Shown here one piece after another: positions 24,881 to 33,830 of a DNA stretch of 46,555 nt (positions are counted from its first letter, which is position 1; the number at the start of each line of letters is the position of its first letter). The stretch spans positions 1 through 46,555 of the forward strand of contig JAEYRX010000059.1 in NCBI GenBank assembly GCA_023435225.1. Reading direction: 5' to 3'. The notes below the pieces were generated by a model that did no database searches, was not told the origin of the DNA, and worked only from the letters and a program-made list of their open reading frames with translations. The translations under genes and the position numbers were made by a program. Source of the stretch: Bacillota bacterium. GTDB lineage: Bacteria; Bacillota; UBA4882; UBA8346.

Positions 24881-25372
24881 TTCTAAAAACCATTTGAGTT
24901 GTTCTTGGTAGGGCATACGATTTAAACCACTAGGATTAGGCAAAACAAAATCAATTACTTCTTTTAAAACCGGCGGTTCTTGTTTTCCCCAATCAACTTT
25001 ATTACGGTGAACTAAATGACGGTAAATATCCTTCCCTAAATAAGCTGCTACCGTGGGATGATATTTTTCCATGAGTTTTAATAATATGGAAGCCCCTTCT
25101 TGAAATTCAGAACGAGTAAGTTCAGCAGCGGTTGCAGATGAACGGGAGACAATATTAGTTATGCCAAAGTCCAACTCTAATAAACGGTAATCATCTTCCG
25201 CCTTAAAGCGGATGGGAGTTATTCCCGAATCATGGAGCAAACGCCAGAAACGATTGGAATGTCCGGCAAAATGATGGCCGATAGCAGCACTTCGTAGACC
25301 GGGATTGATTCCGACAAATAGAATTCTTAAATCCGGTTTGACAAGATTGGGGATTACTGTCTGAGTATTCAT
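24863..25372 (-). CDS. mug: Mug/TDG-type mismatch-specific DNA glycosylase
   Basis: Removes uracil or thymine opposite guanine. Family motifs: LFVGINPGLRSAAIGHHFAG (active-site GINPG near residue 22), FGITNIV, and VLPNPSGLNRMPY near residue 150. The Asn of GINPG is kept. Length 169 residues is normal. The ATG overlaps the stop of the activase gene (ATGA), so it is translationally coupled to an operon of iron-sulfur enzymes, an unexpected partner. Its C-terminal REFK is encoded by a repeat-element terminus, so the natural end may have been replaced. Confidence 0.9.
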   Translation of the reverse strand: MNTQTVIPNLVKPDLRILFVGINPGLRSAAIGHHFAGHSNRFWRLLHDSGITPIRFKAEDDYRLLELDFGITNIVSRSSATAAELTRSEFQEGASILLKLMEKYHPTVAAYLGKDIYRHLVHRNKVDWGKQEPPVLKEVIDFVLPNPSGLNRMPYQEQLKWFLELREFK

Positions 25373-26361
25373 CCTGCCTGCGTTGCCGGTTCATAAACGG
25401 AATCAGGAATACGCCCGCTCCATTTGCCGCATTTATCCCCCAAGCAAGCGATGAGGATTTCATCTTGTTTTAGTTCTACGACTTCACACTGATTGGAACA
25501 GCCATCACAATCAAAGCTGCTGGTATTAATGGGGTTATTAAGTATTTTAAAACCTTTAAAATTAGAGGTGGTTTTTTTCATGTTAACTTCGTCTTTGGCA
25601 AGAATAGCTGCACCAATTGCTCCCATAACCTCATAATGTTCCGGAATGATTAGTTGGTATCCGAGTATTTCTTCAAAAGCCTTTCTAATTCCTAGATTAG
25701 CCGCGACTCCGCCCTGGAAGATTATGGGTGCTTTTATCTCTCTACCTTTGCCGAGATTACCAAGGAAATTACGGACCAGAGCCCGGCATAAGCCGGCTAA
25801 GATATCTTCTAAAGGATGTCCCATTTGTTGTTTATGAATCATATCCGATTCGGCAAAAACAGCACATCTTCCGGCAATTCGAACCGGGTGTTTCCCTAAA
25901 GCGGCTCTCTCCCCAAATTCACTAATATCAATGTTTAACCGAGCTGCTTGTTGATCTAAAAAGGAACCGGTGCCGGCGGCGCAAACGGTATTCATCGCAA
26001 AATCCTTTACAATTCCATCCCTAATGATTATTAATTTTGAATCTTGTCCTCCAATTTCAATTATGGTCTGTACTTCCGGTTCCAGATTAAGACAAGCTAT
26101 AGCGTGAGCGGTAATTTCATTCTTGATTAAATCGGCGCCTAGTAACCGGCCGATTAATTGTCTTCCGGATCCGGTAGTACCCAAACCGGCAATTTCAAAA
26201 TCTTTTAATTCTTTTAAAAGCTGGGCCAATCCCCTTTGAACCGATCCAACCGGATTCCCCTGCGAGCGTAGGTATAGTTTCTTTACCAATTCACAATGGC
26301 TATTAATAAAAACAATATTAGTACTGACTGAACCTACATCTATCCCTAAATATAACTTCAA
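25369..26361 (-). CDS. BadF/HgdC-type acyl-CoA dehydratase activase ATPase
   Basis: ASKHA-fold ATPase that drives an electron into 2-hydroxyacyl-CoA dehydratase-like or double-cubane-cluster proteins. Nucleotide motifs: LYLGIDVGSVSTN, GTTGSGRQLIG, IIEIGGQDSKLI, FQGGVAANLGI and GAIGAAI. Cysteines that bridge the dimer [4Fe-4S] cluster lie in NTVCAAGTG and GRCAVFAES. A C-terminal extension has four or more cysteines (CDGCSNQCEV, CLGDKCGKW). I choose the TTG at 26361, since GGAGG lies 6 nt before it; the ATG at 26376 is part of that site. It lies downstream of two HgdB-like genes and is coupled to mug. Confidence 0.93.
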   Translation of the reverse strand: MKLYLGIDVGSVSTNIVFINSHCELVKKLYLRSQGNPVGSVQRGLAQLLKELKDFEIAGLGTTGSGRQLIGRLLGADLIKNEITAHAIACLNLEPEVQTIIEIGGQDSKLIIIRDGIVKDFAMNTVCAAGTGSFLDQQAARLNIDISEFGERAALGKHPVRIAGRCAVFAESDMIHKQQMGHPLEDILAGLCRALVRNFLGNLGKGREIKAPIIFQGGVAANLGIRKAFEEILGYQLIIPEHYEVMGAIGAAILAKDEVNMKKTTSNFKGFKILNNPINTSSFDCDGCSNQCEVVELKQDEILIACLGDKCGKWSGRIPDSVYEPATQAG

Positions 26362-26416
26362 ATCAATTTCCTCCATTTAAATATAGTAGAGAAATGAAAA
26401 ATTAGTTACAATACTT

Positions 26417-26533
26417 AGAAGAATTATCATAATTTAAATTTAACACTTAGATACAATATATTGATAGATACATCTGGGATATTCTTTATATATTGTATCC
26501 AAATACTTAATCACTGTAATTATGAAAATCCTT
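26417..26533. mobile_element. TIR hairpin element (family 2), copy 2
   Basis: Left end GAATTATCATAATTTAAATT, right end TAATTATGAAAATCCTTTA. Inner arms GATACAATATAT (26450-26461) and ATATATTGTATC pair perfectly; the core GATAGATACATCTGGG is shared with 45179-45300. It starts immediately behind the stop codon at 26536. Confidence 0.7.
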
Positions 26534-26535
26534 TA

Positions 26536-27705
26536 TTAAGACACTTTCTCTGATTGAGAGTGTTCCGATTTTTTGGAAATACTAACACCATGACGACGGA
26601 TTTTGGTTTGATGTATAATATCTTTTTTCTGGCGTTGGTAATTTAATAAATCAATAAACGCTTCCAAACGAGTTCTAACTCCGGCTTCGGCTGAATGTTC
26701 GTCAATAATAATCGACAGCACCGGAATAGAAAGCTCTTTAGATACGGTCGGTAAAGCTTGCATGGCTATTATCTCCGGCATACAAGTAAAAGGCGCCAAC
26801 TCAACAACTCCATGATAACGATTAATTCCGGCATTAACCGTTAAAGCCACAGTCTCCAAGCCATGACCTCCGATAAAATTTCGTAAATACGGTCGGGCCA
26901 TCAGTTTTAAACGTTTATTCCAATCGGGATAAATTATACTAAATAATAACTGATCGCGGACCCATTCGGTAAAATAAATCGTCCGTTTAACTTCTACACC
27001 TAGTTCCCCAAGTAATCTTTCGATTTCAAAATTAACCCGCGGTTCCAAAACCATATAAATTTCACCGAGAAGTACTAATTTTAACGGAGTTATTCCCGGA
27101 TTAACAGCGATTGTTTTTAAGTCGTCCAAGCTTTGACGGGCAATTGTCTTAATATCTTTAACTAAAGTAACTTGGTCGAGTTTCTTGTAAAAACTGTTCT
27201 GAAGCCGGCTGACTGTACCGGGCCATTTTTCTATTGGTCTGATTTTATTAGCTAATTGATCAAATTTATCCAAAGCTTCCGCTTTAAGCCAGGCTAAATA
27301 AACCGCCCGGGAGATATCGGACAAACCATGTTTTGGATAATATTTTTTTATTTTCTCCCATAACTCGAATGGATGGGTTTTTGGCGCTTCAAATACTAAA
27401 AAGTCAATTTTATATCCGGCTTCGTTCAGAATCTCCCGTTGTTGCTCACCATAATATCCAAACCGGCAGGGGCCGACACCGCCGGCCATAAATATCAGCT
27501 CAGCCCCGGCTTCGATTGCTTCTATGTAGTTACCTAAATTTACTTTTAATGGGAAACAAGCGAATTCAGGCGCTAATTTGGTACCCAGAGCAATAGTTTT
27601 CTCGGAGATAGGCGGCGGGACTAAGGGGTCTAAGCCCAACTCGGAAAGTAGAGTTCTAAATGGTATGTAAGAATTACCAATATGCGGAAAAGTAACTTTT
27701 AACAT
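26536..27705 (-). CDS. COG3581-type HgdB-like iron-sulfur protein
   Basis: Relative of 2-hydroxyacyl-CoA dehydratase subunits and of activase-related proteins, enzymatic role unknown. Three cysteine sites probably bind a [4Fe-4S] or double-cubane cluster: PEFACFPLKVNLG, GVGPCRFGYYGEQ and APFTCMPEI. The C-terminal IIDEHSAEAGVRTRLEAF is mirrored in the next gene upstream (EEHSGEAGIITRLEAF), so the two are related subunits. ATG at 27705 overlaps the preceding stop by 7 bp. In many bacteria activase, COG3580 and COG3581 parts are fused into one protein of about 1400 residues; here they are split. Confidence 0.85.
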   Translation of the reverse strand: MLKVTFPHIGNSYIPFRTLLSELGLDPLVPPPISEKTIALGTKLAPEFACFPLKVNLGNYIEAIEAGAELIFMAGGVGPCRFGYYGEQQREILNEAGYKIDFLVFEAPKTHPFELWEKIKKYYPKHGLSDISRAVYLAWLKAEALDKFDQLANKIRPIEKWPGTVSRLQNSFYKKLDQVTLVKDIKTIARQSLDDLKTIAVNPGITPLKLVLLGEIYMVLEPRVNFEIERLLGELGVEVKRTIYFTEWVRDQLLFSIIYPDWNKRLKLMARPYLRNFIGGHGLETVALTVNAGINRYHGVVELAPFTCMPEIIAMQALPTVSKELSIPVLSIIIDEHSAEAGVRTRLEAFIDLLNYQRQKKDIIHQTKIRRHGVSISKKSEHSQSEKVS

Positions 27706-28631
27706 GCTAACCGCCTATATTTTATGAGATCAATAAAAGCTTCCAACCGGGTAATAATCCCAGCCTCCCCACTATGTTCTTCGTAAAAAATTTTTAAATA
27801 CGGTTTATTTGCCGCCTTTATCCGGCGTTCCAACATATCGCCGACAATTGCTTCCGGTCCGCAGGCAAAAGGAGCTATCTGGATAAAACCGTCTACTTCC
27901 TCTGCGGAGTTTAACATCCAATCCAACGCATCGAACTGGAGCTTTCCGGTAGTCCAGAATAACTTTTTGGCCAGTTTATTTGACCCAATCCCACGATAAT
28001 TATCAGGAAGCATTTCGGGGGTTAAAAACTTTACCCCGTTAAGATTTAAAGCTTTCAACAGGTTTAAATTAAAACAACTATCATACAAACAATATGGATG
28101 CCCAAGTAACCCAATATTTAAGCGATTATCGTTTTTTGCCAAAGTTTCTTCTTTATTGTAATTATTTAACATCTCTACGGCTGGGTTTATAGTTAAGTCC
28201 GGCTTATTAGAAAATTTCCGGAAATTGCTTTTTATTCCCAATTGTTTAGCAGCTTTTTTTAAACTAACTGACATATCAACTTGTTCCGGTCCTACTTTAA
28301 CAACAACCATTTTATCCTTAACATTAGGAACGGCATGGCTGACAATATCGGGTAAACCCATAAACTTTGGACAGATATAAGCATCACTCTCAACTTTTAT
28401 TAAATGTGGAATCATAATATAATCAACTTGATGGGCTAAAATACGGATATGGCCTAAAAAAATCTTTACCGGCAGGCAGAGCTCATCAAGTCCAACCTCG
28501 ATACCGGCGCTCATAAGCTGTTGGTTGGTAGCTGGGGAAGTTATAACTGTTAAACCGGACGTTTTCCAAAAATTTTCCCAATAAAAACCATACCAATAAT
28601 ATAATAATGCCCTGGGAATTCCAATCCGCAA
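27699..28631 (-). CDS. DUF2229/COG3580-type HgdB-like iron-sulfur protein
   Basis: First gene of the operon. Conserved family start RIGIPRALLYYWYGFYWENF. Candidate cluster cysteines: LDELCLPVKIFLGH, DAYICPKFMGLP, and PFACGPEAI. A further GHPYCLYDSCF is present. Ends EEHSGEAGIITRLEAFIDL as in its neighbour. I choose the TTG at 28631, with AAAAGGTG 6 nt upstream, because the family normally begins directly at the (K/R)IGIPRAL segment; an ATG at 28652 lacks a ribosome-binding site. The likely role is a reductase acting with the activase on an unknown substrate. Confidence 0.85.
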   Translation of the reverse strand: MRIGIPRALLYYWYGFYWENFWKTSGLTVITSPATNQQLMSAGIEVGLDELCLPVKIFLGHIRILAHQVDYIMIPHLIKVESDAYICPKFMGLPDIVSHAVPNVKDKMVVVKVGPEQVDMSVSLKKAAKQLGIKSNFRKFSNKPDLTINPAVEMLNNYNKEETLAKNDNRLNIGLLGHPYCLYDSCFNLNLLKALNLNGVKFLTPEMLPDNYRGIGSNKLAKKLFWTTGKLQFDALDWMLNSAEEVDGFIQIAPFACGPEAIVGDMLERRIKAANKPYLKIFYEEHSGEAGIITRLEAFIDLIKYRRLAC

Positions 28632-28691
28632 ACTGTTCACCTTTTCTATCATTCTTTATTCTTATTCTACCGTTAAAAGAAGAGATAAGTT

Positions 28692-28757
28692 ATAGTATTA
28701 TTCGAATTTTAATTCTTCAATAAATTCAATTTAATTCGCTAAATAGATGTTATTTAG
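28692..28757 (-). promoter_or_regulatory. Promoter and palindrome upstream of the activase operon
   Basis: Minus strand: TTGAAG (28720-28715), 17-bp spacer, TACTAT (28697-28692). Just upstream lies a perfect palindrome CTAAATA-GATGT-TATTTAG (28739-28757). A further imperfect CCCGGTTT/AAACGGG pair is at 28771-28796. The rest of 28632-28919 is AT-rich without recognisable content. Confidence 0.4.
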
Positions 28758-28919
28758 TTGACGTAATTTCCCGGTTTTTAATTAGTTCTAAACGGGTCAA
28801 TTTTTTCCTTCTTTTTATATCAAAAATAATAACAGTCATTCTTAAACTAAAAATCCTCAAATCATTAGATAGAAACTTCTGAATTTTGGATTTTAGATTA
28901 TTAAATTCTATAGGTTTTA

Positions 28920-29489
28920 TTAATGTCTATATCCGCTTCTTCTTAAGACTTCTTCTACCGCCAGAGTGGTTATTTTAGCTCCATCCTCAACCAGATCGGC
29001 ATCGTCCATTTTTCCCAAGTCTCCAATACCGATTACAATCGGGACATTTAAGGAGTTAATTACATCTACGGTATCACCTTCCACTTTTTTATGTCCCATT
29101 GGCTCGGGAATACCATCTTTATCAACCGGTAATTCGATAATTGAACCGTCTCTGCTAATTGATGCCGTAACCGGAACACCTTCAACTCCGGATGTATTTG
29201 AGGCTACAGCTACTACCCCTAATATTTCTATATCCGAATCATTTGCCAATTCTTTCAGAACTAGCTCGCCCGGTCCTTCACCCCGGGAACCACAATCATC
29301 AACCATTACCAATACCGGATCATAAGCAGCTTCTTTGATAGCCTTGACTATCTTTTCACTAGATTTATAGGTGGGATTACCGGCAGATAAAGATATCGCC
29401 CTTCCTCCAACATTTTCAGCCACTTTTTCCACTACTTTTTTAGCTACGCGATCACCATCAGTAAGCACAATAATTTTTCTTTTAGTCAA
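28920..29489 (-). CDS. spoVAEA: Stage V sporulation protein AE, SpoVAEA type
   Basis: Closely resembles B. subtilis SpoVAEa: IVLTDGDRVAKKVVE, ISLSAGNPT, YDPVLVMVDDCGSRGEGPGE, and VIGIGDLGKM. In B. subtilis the gene belongs to the spoVA operon involved in dipicolinate uptake into spores and in germination; here it stands without spoVAC, spoVAD or spoVAF. Soluble, 189 residues. TTG start with GGAGA upstream. Last gene of the DUF1614-spoIIP-DUF3189-DUF3189 operon, 1 bp after its neighbour. Confidence 0.9.
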   Translation of the reverse strand: MTKRKIIVLTDGDRVAKKVVEKVAENVGGRAISLSAGNPTYKSSEKIVKAIKEAAYDPVLVMVDDCGSRGEGPGELVLKELANDSDIEILGVVAVASNTSGVEGVPVTASISRDGSIIELPVDKDGIPEPMGHKKVEGDTVDVINSLNVPIVIGIGDLGKMDDADLVEDGAKITTLAVEEVLRRSGYRH

Positions 29490-29490
29490 A

Positions 29491-29940
29491 TTATAATATC
29501 TCCTTTATTGACTTAACCATTTTTACTAGTCGCCAATAACTTTTCCGGATTCCTAAAGCTACTAGATATCTTCCTAAAGTAACCAACTTAAGCCTTTGAG
29601 TAAAAAAGCCTCCAAATTTGGTTAACCAATTTACTTGTTCCAAAGCGTTATAAAAACGCCAGTTATTCGGGTTTGACCGTTGTTTAATGATAAAACTAAT
29701 TGTCTGTAAACATAAGGAATCATTATTTGCAAAACCTATGATAAAAATCTCATTGTCATGAGAATCTTTGCCTAAAAAATATGGTATACCAAAATCATGG
29801 TAATCACTCTTATCAAACTCCGGTATTGCTAAGATTTCCTTAATAGTTGGTATTCGATTATTTGGGAGTGTCTGCAGATGAATATGGCCGGCTATAACTG
29901 ATGAATGAGCCCTTCCGTAACAGAAATAAAATATCTTCAT
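29491..29940 (-). CDS. DUF3189 family protein, second tandem copy
   Basis: Begins MKIFYFCYGRAHSSVIAGHIHL, homologous to its upstream neighbour (MKIVYHCYGGAHAS). Function unknown; the family is found mostly in spore-formers. This copy is more diverged: the GGAHAS segment reads GRAHSS. The C-terminal half is basic (RQRLKLVTLGRYLV). ATG directly follows the previous stop. Confidence 0.8.
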   Translation of the reverse strand: MKIFYFCYGRAHSSVIAGHIHLQTLPNNRIPTIKEILAIPEFDKSDYHDFGIPYFLGKDSHDNEIFIIGFANNDSLCLQTISFIIKQRSNPNNWRFYNALEQVNWLTKFGGFFTQRLKLVTLGRYLVALGIRKSYWRLVKMVKSIKEIL

Positions 29941-30402
29941 TTAATCGCTACCCTGTATATGTTTCCAGGTTTTTTTTACTTTGGAAACTAAAATCGGATA
30001 TGAGATAATAGTTCCCATAGTCACTATCGGCCGGCCAAAACCAATCCATCCCAAAGCCCGCGACGAATACCCTCCGGTTACCATTAAAGGATTAAAAAGT
30101 TGAACACAGTCAACAAAATAAAATTCCGAAGGATCTCCGGTGAGTTTGTAAAACTCTTGAATTATTTTTATTACTAATTTGGCAGTATTCCTTCTTCCGA
30201 GGACGTATATTTCATGATTATTTTGGTCTTTATCTATAAATATCAATTTACCATGTTCCAGATGGGTTATTCGGTCGAAGTATGGAATTTTTTTGAACTC
30301 CGACCAATGAGGTACCCGGTCGGCCGGTAAAATTCCTAAATGAATGGCAGCCGCAGTCGGAGAAGCATGAGCTCCCCCATAACAATGATAGACAATTTTC
30401 AA
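29941..30402 (-). CDS. DUF3189 family protein, first tandem copy
   Basis: 153 residues, MKIVYHCYGGAHASPTAAAIHLG at the start, IYVLGRRNTAKLV in the middle and GGYSSRALGWIGFGRPIVTMG towards the end. Unknown function, conserved near sporulation genes. TTG start with GGGGAG 5 nt upstream and a TTGA overlap with the spoIIP stop. Confidence 0.85.
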   Translation of the reverse strand: MKIVYHCYGGAHASPTAAAIHLGILPADRVPHWSEFKKIPYFDRITHLEHGKLIFIDKDQNNHEIYVLGRRNTAKLVIKIIQEFYKLTGDPSEFYFVDCVQLFNPLMVTGGYSSRALGWIGFGRPIVTMGTIISYPILVSKVKKTWKHIQGSD

Positions 30403-31505
30403 GAAGACTCCCCATTATTCTCTTGGTTGTTTTTTTGAGATTCGTTAGTTTCTTCTTCGCCTAATGCTCCGGTAAATTCCTTACCAATATTTGATAAATT
30501 TCGTCTATTTAATAACAGGAAAATTCCCACCCCAACAATCAGAGCGGCGATAATCCAAAAAACACTACGCATACTTCCCCGATTTACCATTCGGTTACCG
30601 GAAGTTCCAAAAACAACATTTTTCGCAGCAGCTGCAAATATTCGGGCGCTTCTTTCAGCCGCAATTTTACTGTTGGTGTTAGTGCCAAACTCCAGTAACA
30701 TTGTTCGCGGACCTAAGTCCTGATTATATTTACCTTTTCCATAAAAGATACCTTTTATAAATCCCGGGTATTTCCGGTCGATCGAAGCTTTAATTTGCTT
30801 GGCAAAATCATTATTAGCTTGGAAATTGGGATTTTGTTTGCCAACTACCAATTGTACTTTAGTAACTCCTTCATTCCCAATTGTTTTGGAATATTCGTAG
30901 GCCGGTACTGCGTCCCGGTGTACATCTAATAAACAGGTAGGCTGATCTTTCAATAATTGAACAGCAGTTCTTCGCGAACGGTCATAAGCCATTGCATCAT
31001 GAGGATCATGAGGAGTTTTTGAGTGCACAACCGGAACTCCATTTTCTTCAAAGGCTTTGGCTAGTACTTCTCCTACTTGAAAAATACCGCCATTTCCTTT
31101 TTTGCTGGAAGCCCCATCCCCTTTGACGTAAGATTCATCTGAATGGGTATGATAAATCCCAATCGGTCCTTTTCCTTTTACTTCTCCTGATAAAAAACTT
31201 AAATTGAACAAACTACTCCAAAATTGCTGAAATCTAGTTAAGGTGGAAGCTGTCAATTTTTCGTGTTTGACTAATTTCACAATTGCTTGATTGTCTTTAA
31301 TCCGGATTACTTTATAAAGGTCATTAGCGCTGTTTAAGTATTCGTCTCCAATGGCAATCTGATGAGCGGTACGGGCAATAATTTTACCGCGATTTTCTTT
31401 CAAGGTATAGTATTTATCATTTAACTCGGTTTCTGCTGATACTATTCCGGCGATAAAAAGCAAAATCAAGAGTGAAAAACCGCTGGTATATATTAAATGT
31501 TTCAT
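30399..31505 (-). CDS. spoIIP: Stage II sporulation protein P (SpoIIP)
   Basis: Peptidoglycan amidase and endopeptidase of the SpoIID-SpoIIM-SpoIIP engulfment machine. N-terminal signal or anchor helix (residues 5-23). Zinc-site motif GIYHTHSDESYV (H119, H121, E124), LLDVHRDAVP, and the catalytic Glu in MLLEFGTNTN. An additional C-terminal transmembrane helix (WIIAALIVGVGIFLLL) and acidic tail are present. The ATG overlaps the DUF1614 stop (ATGA). Confidence 0.95.
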   Translation of the reverse strand: MKHLIYTSGFSLLILLFIAGIVSAETELNDKYYTLKENRGKIIARTAHQIAIGDEYLNSANDLYKVIRIKDNQAIVKLVKHEKLTASTLTRFQQFWSSLFNLSFLSGEVKGKGPIGIYHTHSDESYVKGDGASSKKGNGGIFQVGEVLAKAFEENGVPVVHSKTPHDPHDAMAYDRSRRTAVQLLKDQPTCLLDVHRDAVPAYEYSKTIGNEGVTKVQLVVGKQNPNFQANNDFAKQIKASIDRKYPGFIKGIFYGKGKYNQDLGPRTMLLEFGTNTNSKIAAERSARIFAAAAKNVVFGTSGNRMVNRGSMRSVFWIIAALIVGVGIFLLLNRRNLSNIGKEFTGALGEEETNESQKNNQENNGESS

Positions 31506-32194
31506 TTTTTTCCCTCCTTTTTTTTATTATCATTATTAGTTGCTCCTTCGGGATGGTCTAGCGCTTCCATCAATTCTTCGGGACGACCCTTACCGGCTGG
31601 TCCTCCTTGTAATGCTTCCCGGCTTTCTCCAATAAGTTCCGCCAGTAAAACTGCTAAAATTCCGGCTATTACCAAAGTATCAAAAGCTCCGGCTCCTCCT
31701 ATTTTGGTCGGAATGTTAGTACCCCAAACCTCAAAAATATGAACAATATCCATGGATAATACACCTAAAATACCGATAATGAATGCTAAGCGACGGGATC
31801 TTCCAGCAATATATGCGATTATTCCCGCGATTATCGCCCATAAATATTGCGGTTCAATAAATCCGGCATGGGTGTCAAAAGGATACAGTTTGTTTACGCC
31901 ATATAGTACAACAGTAGTGACGACAATTCCGATAATTGAACGAAGCCACTCTTTTCCGGATCCGGCTTTAAATAAAACATACAGAGCTAAAATTAACGGA
32001 ACAATGGCTCCACCAACATTTAAAGTTACTGCCGGACTTCGCCAAACCGGTATATCAATAAAACTTCCAACAATTAATCCGCCAATAAATAAGAGGCCAC
32101 CACGATCACTCAAATATAACCGGTCTAAAACCCGATGCGCCAGACCTAAAAATATTAAAATACTGACCAATACCAACAAAACAATTCCAGTCAT
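31502..32194 (-). CDS. DUF1614 family multi-pass membrane protein
   Basis: About seven hydrophobic helices with conserved GSFIDIPVW and the C-terminal IGGAGAFDTLVIAGILAVLLAELIG. Unknown function. The ATG at 32194 has AAGGAGG 7 nt upstream; an earlier ATG at 32254 would add 20 residues lying over the promoter region. It is the first gene of the spoIIP operon, so a role in sporulation is likely. Confidence 0.85.
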   Translation of the reverse strand: MTGIVLLVLVSILIFLGLAHRVLDRLYLSDRGGLLFIGGLIVGSFIDIPVWRSPAVTLNVGGAIVPLILALYVLFKAGSGKEWLRSIIGIVVTTVVLYGVNKLYPFDTHAGFIEPQYLWAIIAGIIAYIAGRSRRLAFIIGILGVLSMDIVHIFEVWGTNIPTKIGGAGAFDTLVIAGILAVLLAELIGESREALQGGPAGKGRPEELMEALDHPEGATNNDNKKKEGKK

Positions 32195-32238
32195 TTTCCT
32201 ACCTCCTTCGCCATAACCAACATCAATTGTTATACCGA

Positions 32239-32268
32239 TAGGTTTTCCTGGCAATAAATTGCTTATGC
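32239..32268 (-). promoter_or_regulatory. Sigma-F/sigma-G-like promoter of the spoIIP operon
   Basis: Minus strand: GCATA (32268-32264), 15-bp spacer, GGAAAACCTA (32248-32239). This fits the sigma-F consensus GYWTA-N15-GGNRANAHTW with one mismatch, about 45 bp before the DUF1614 start. Confidence 0.5.
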
Positions 32269-32300
32269 TGGTAAATGTGAGGAAAGAAAATCAAACTATA

Positions 32301-32332
32301 AAAAAAACCAACTATTGTTGGGAATAGTTGGT
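32301..32332 (-). terminator. Rho-independent terminator
   Basis: Minus strand: ACCAACTATT-CCCAAC-AATAGTTGGT followed by a run of Ts. Ends transcription coming from rpsA before the spoIIP-operon promoter. Confidence 0.88.
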
Positions 32333-32360
32333 CTTTATAAATTAAATTAATTTTATGCCT

Positions 32361-32658
32361 ATAGTATTCAGGGGTCTGGAGGCGCTATAATTATTGCTTC
32401 GAAGCTATGTGTTATTAGGGTCTTTAAAAAATCGTTTGTCATTTCATCACCCAGGGCTAAACCCCTGGGCTGATGTAAAAAATCTTTCCAAACCTCGTTT
32501 TCACGGGCTCCGTAAATTCTTTGAAGCCTATCAAAGGGTTTAAATTATTAAGAACAAACTCCAGTTATTTAAGATTAGACGAGGTAATGTAGATTTTAAA
32601 AGCCCTCTGAACTTCACTTACACTACTGGCTCATGACTCCTAAACTACTGGTCACTTC
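32361..32658. repeat. Diverged CTGACTC-type repeat region with internal hairpin
   Basis: Left end TATTCAGGGGTCTGGAGG and right end ACTGGCTCATGACTCC resemble the ends of the element at 13852-13962. Inside lies a clean hairpin CATCA-CCCAGGG-CTAAAC-CCCTGGG-C-TGATG (32445-32475). The whole 32195-32651 gap contains no gene: promoter, terminator and this repeat. Confidence 0.5.
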
Positions 32659-33827
32659 TTAAAAAAATCTCCTAGATTCTGCGTTATACCGGTATCACCT
32701 TGAGATTTTAAATAATCTTGGAGTTCCTTTTTTTCCTGGTCCTGTTCTACTTCATTTAAACTTAAAGATACTTTCCGGTTGGCGGAATCGATCTTTAAAA
32801 TTTTAGCTTTAACTTCCTGACCGATTGAAAGTACTTCTTCAGGTTTGGCAATTCGTTTATCGGATACTTGGGAGATATGCACTAAACCGTCTATCTCGGG
32901 AGCTAAACGGACAAAAGCGCCAAACGGTTCAAGCCGTACTACCGTACCGGGATACACAGCGCTCTCTTTAAAATTAACAATTGCCTCTTGCCAAGGATGA
33001 ACCTTAAGCTGCTTTAATGATAATGAGATTTTTTTCTTTCCTTGGTCAACTTTAATAATCAGAACTTCAACCTGGTCGCCTTCTTTAAGAAGTTCTTTGG
33101 GAGATTTAACCCGCATCCAGCTCATCTCGGATACATGAATCAGACCTTCAATACCGGAACCTAAATCTACGAAAGCGCCAAAATCGGTAAGCCTGGTTAC
33201 CGTACCGTTCCATCGTTCACCTTCTTTGATGGAACTAAAAAATTCGGCTTCAGCTTTTCGTTTTTCTGCTTCAATCAGCACTCTTCGGGAAACTAATACC
33301 CGTTTTTTAGAACGATCAAATTCTAAAATTTTAACTGGAAAACTCTTACCAATCAATGATTCTAAATTATCAGACTGCCCGGACTGTGAAGCCGGCATAA
33401 AAGATCTGATCCCATTTAAATTAACGTTTAATCCTGCTTTTACTACATCAGATACCGTTCCGGTAAGAGTCGTTCCTTGTTTATAAGTTTCTTCCAGTTG
33501 TAACCATACCTGTTCTTGATCGGCCAACCGCTTGGACAACAATATCCGATCCTCATCCCCTGTTCTGGTGACCATTACCCTTATTATATCACCGTTTTTA
33601 ACAATTTCCTTAGCGGAGGAAACCGGTTCTGTAGATAATTCCGCAACCGGAATTACCAAATCGGATTTACCGCCGATATCGAGAAAAGCCGCATCATCCC
33701 GGACAATAATTACTTTCGCTTCAATAATTTGGCCTTCTTTTAGCTCTTTAAATCGATCTTCCGGCCATTCATAATCTAATTTTTCTTCTTCGAGTACTTG
33801 CTGATTATTTTGATTAACATCAATCAA
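32652..33827 (-). CDS. rpsA: 30S ribosomal protein S1 homologue, four S1 domains
   Basis: RNA-binding protein with four S1 domains at about residues 28-100, 118-185, 203-272 and 288-357 (for example GTVTRLTDFGAFVDLGSGIEGLIHVSEMSW). Four domains rather than six is usual for Firmicutes. Acidic, charged ends. The gene follows ispH directly and starts with TTG 10 nt after AGGAGG. cmk-ispH-rpsA is a conserved Clostridia order in which ispH and rpsA are often fused; here they remain separate genes. Confidence 0.93.
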   Translation of the reverse strand: MIDVNQNNQQVLEEEKLDYEWPEDRFKELKEGQIIEAKVIIVRDDAAFLDIGGKSDLVIPVAELSTEPVSSAKEIVKNGDIIRVMVTRTGDEDRILLSKRLADQEQVWLQLEETYKQGTTLTGTVSDVVKAGLNVNLNGIRSFMPASQSGQSDNLESLIGKSFPVKILEFDRSKKRVLVSRRVLIEAEKRKAEAEFFSSIKEGERWNGTVTRLTDFGAFVDLGSGIEGLIHVSEMSWMRVKSPKELLKEGDQVEVLIIKVDQGKKKISLSLKQLKVHPWQEAIVNFKESAVYPGTVVRLEPFGAFVRLAPEIDGLVHISQVSDKRIAKPEEVLSIGQEVKAKILKIDSANRKVSLSLNEVEQDQEKKELQDYLKSQGDTGITQNLGDFFKK

Positions 33828-33830
33828 CGT

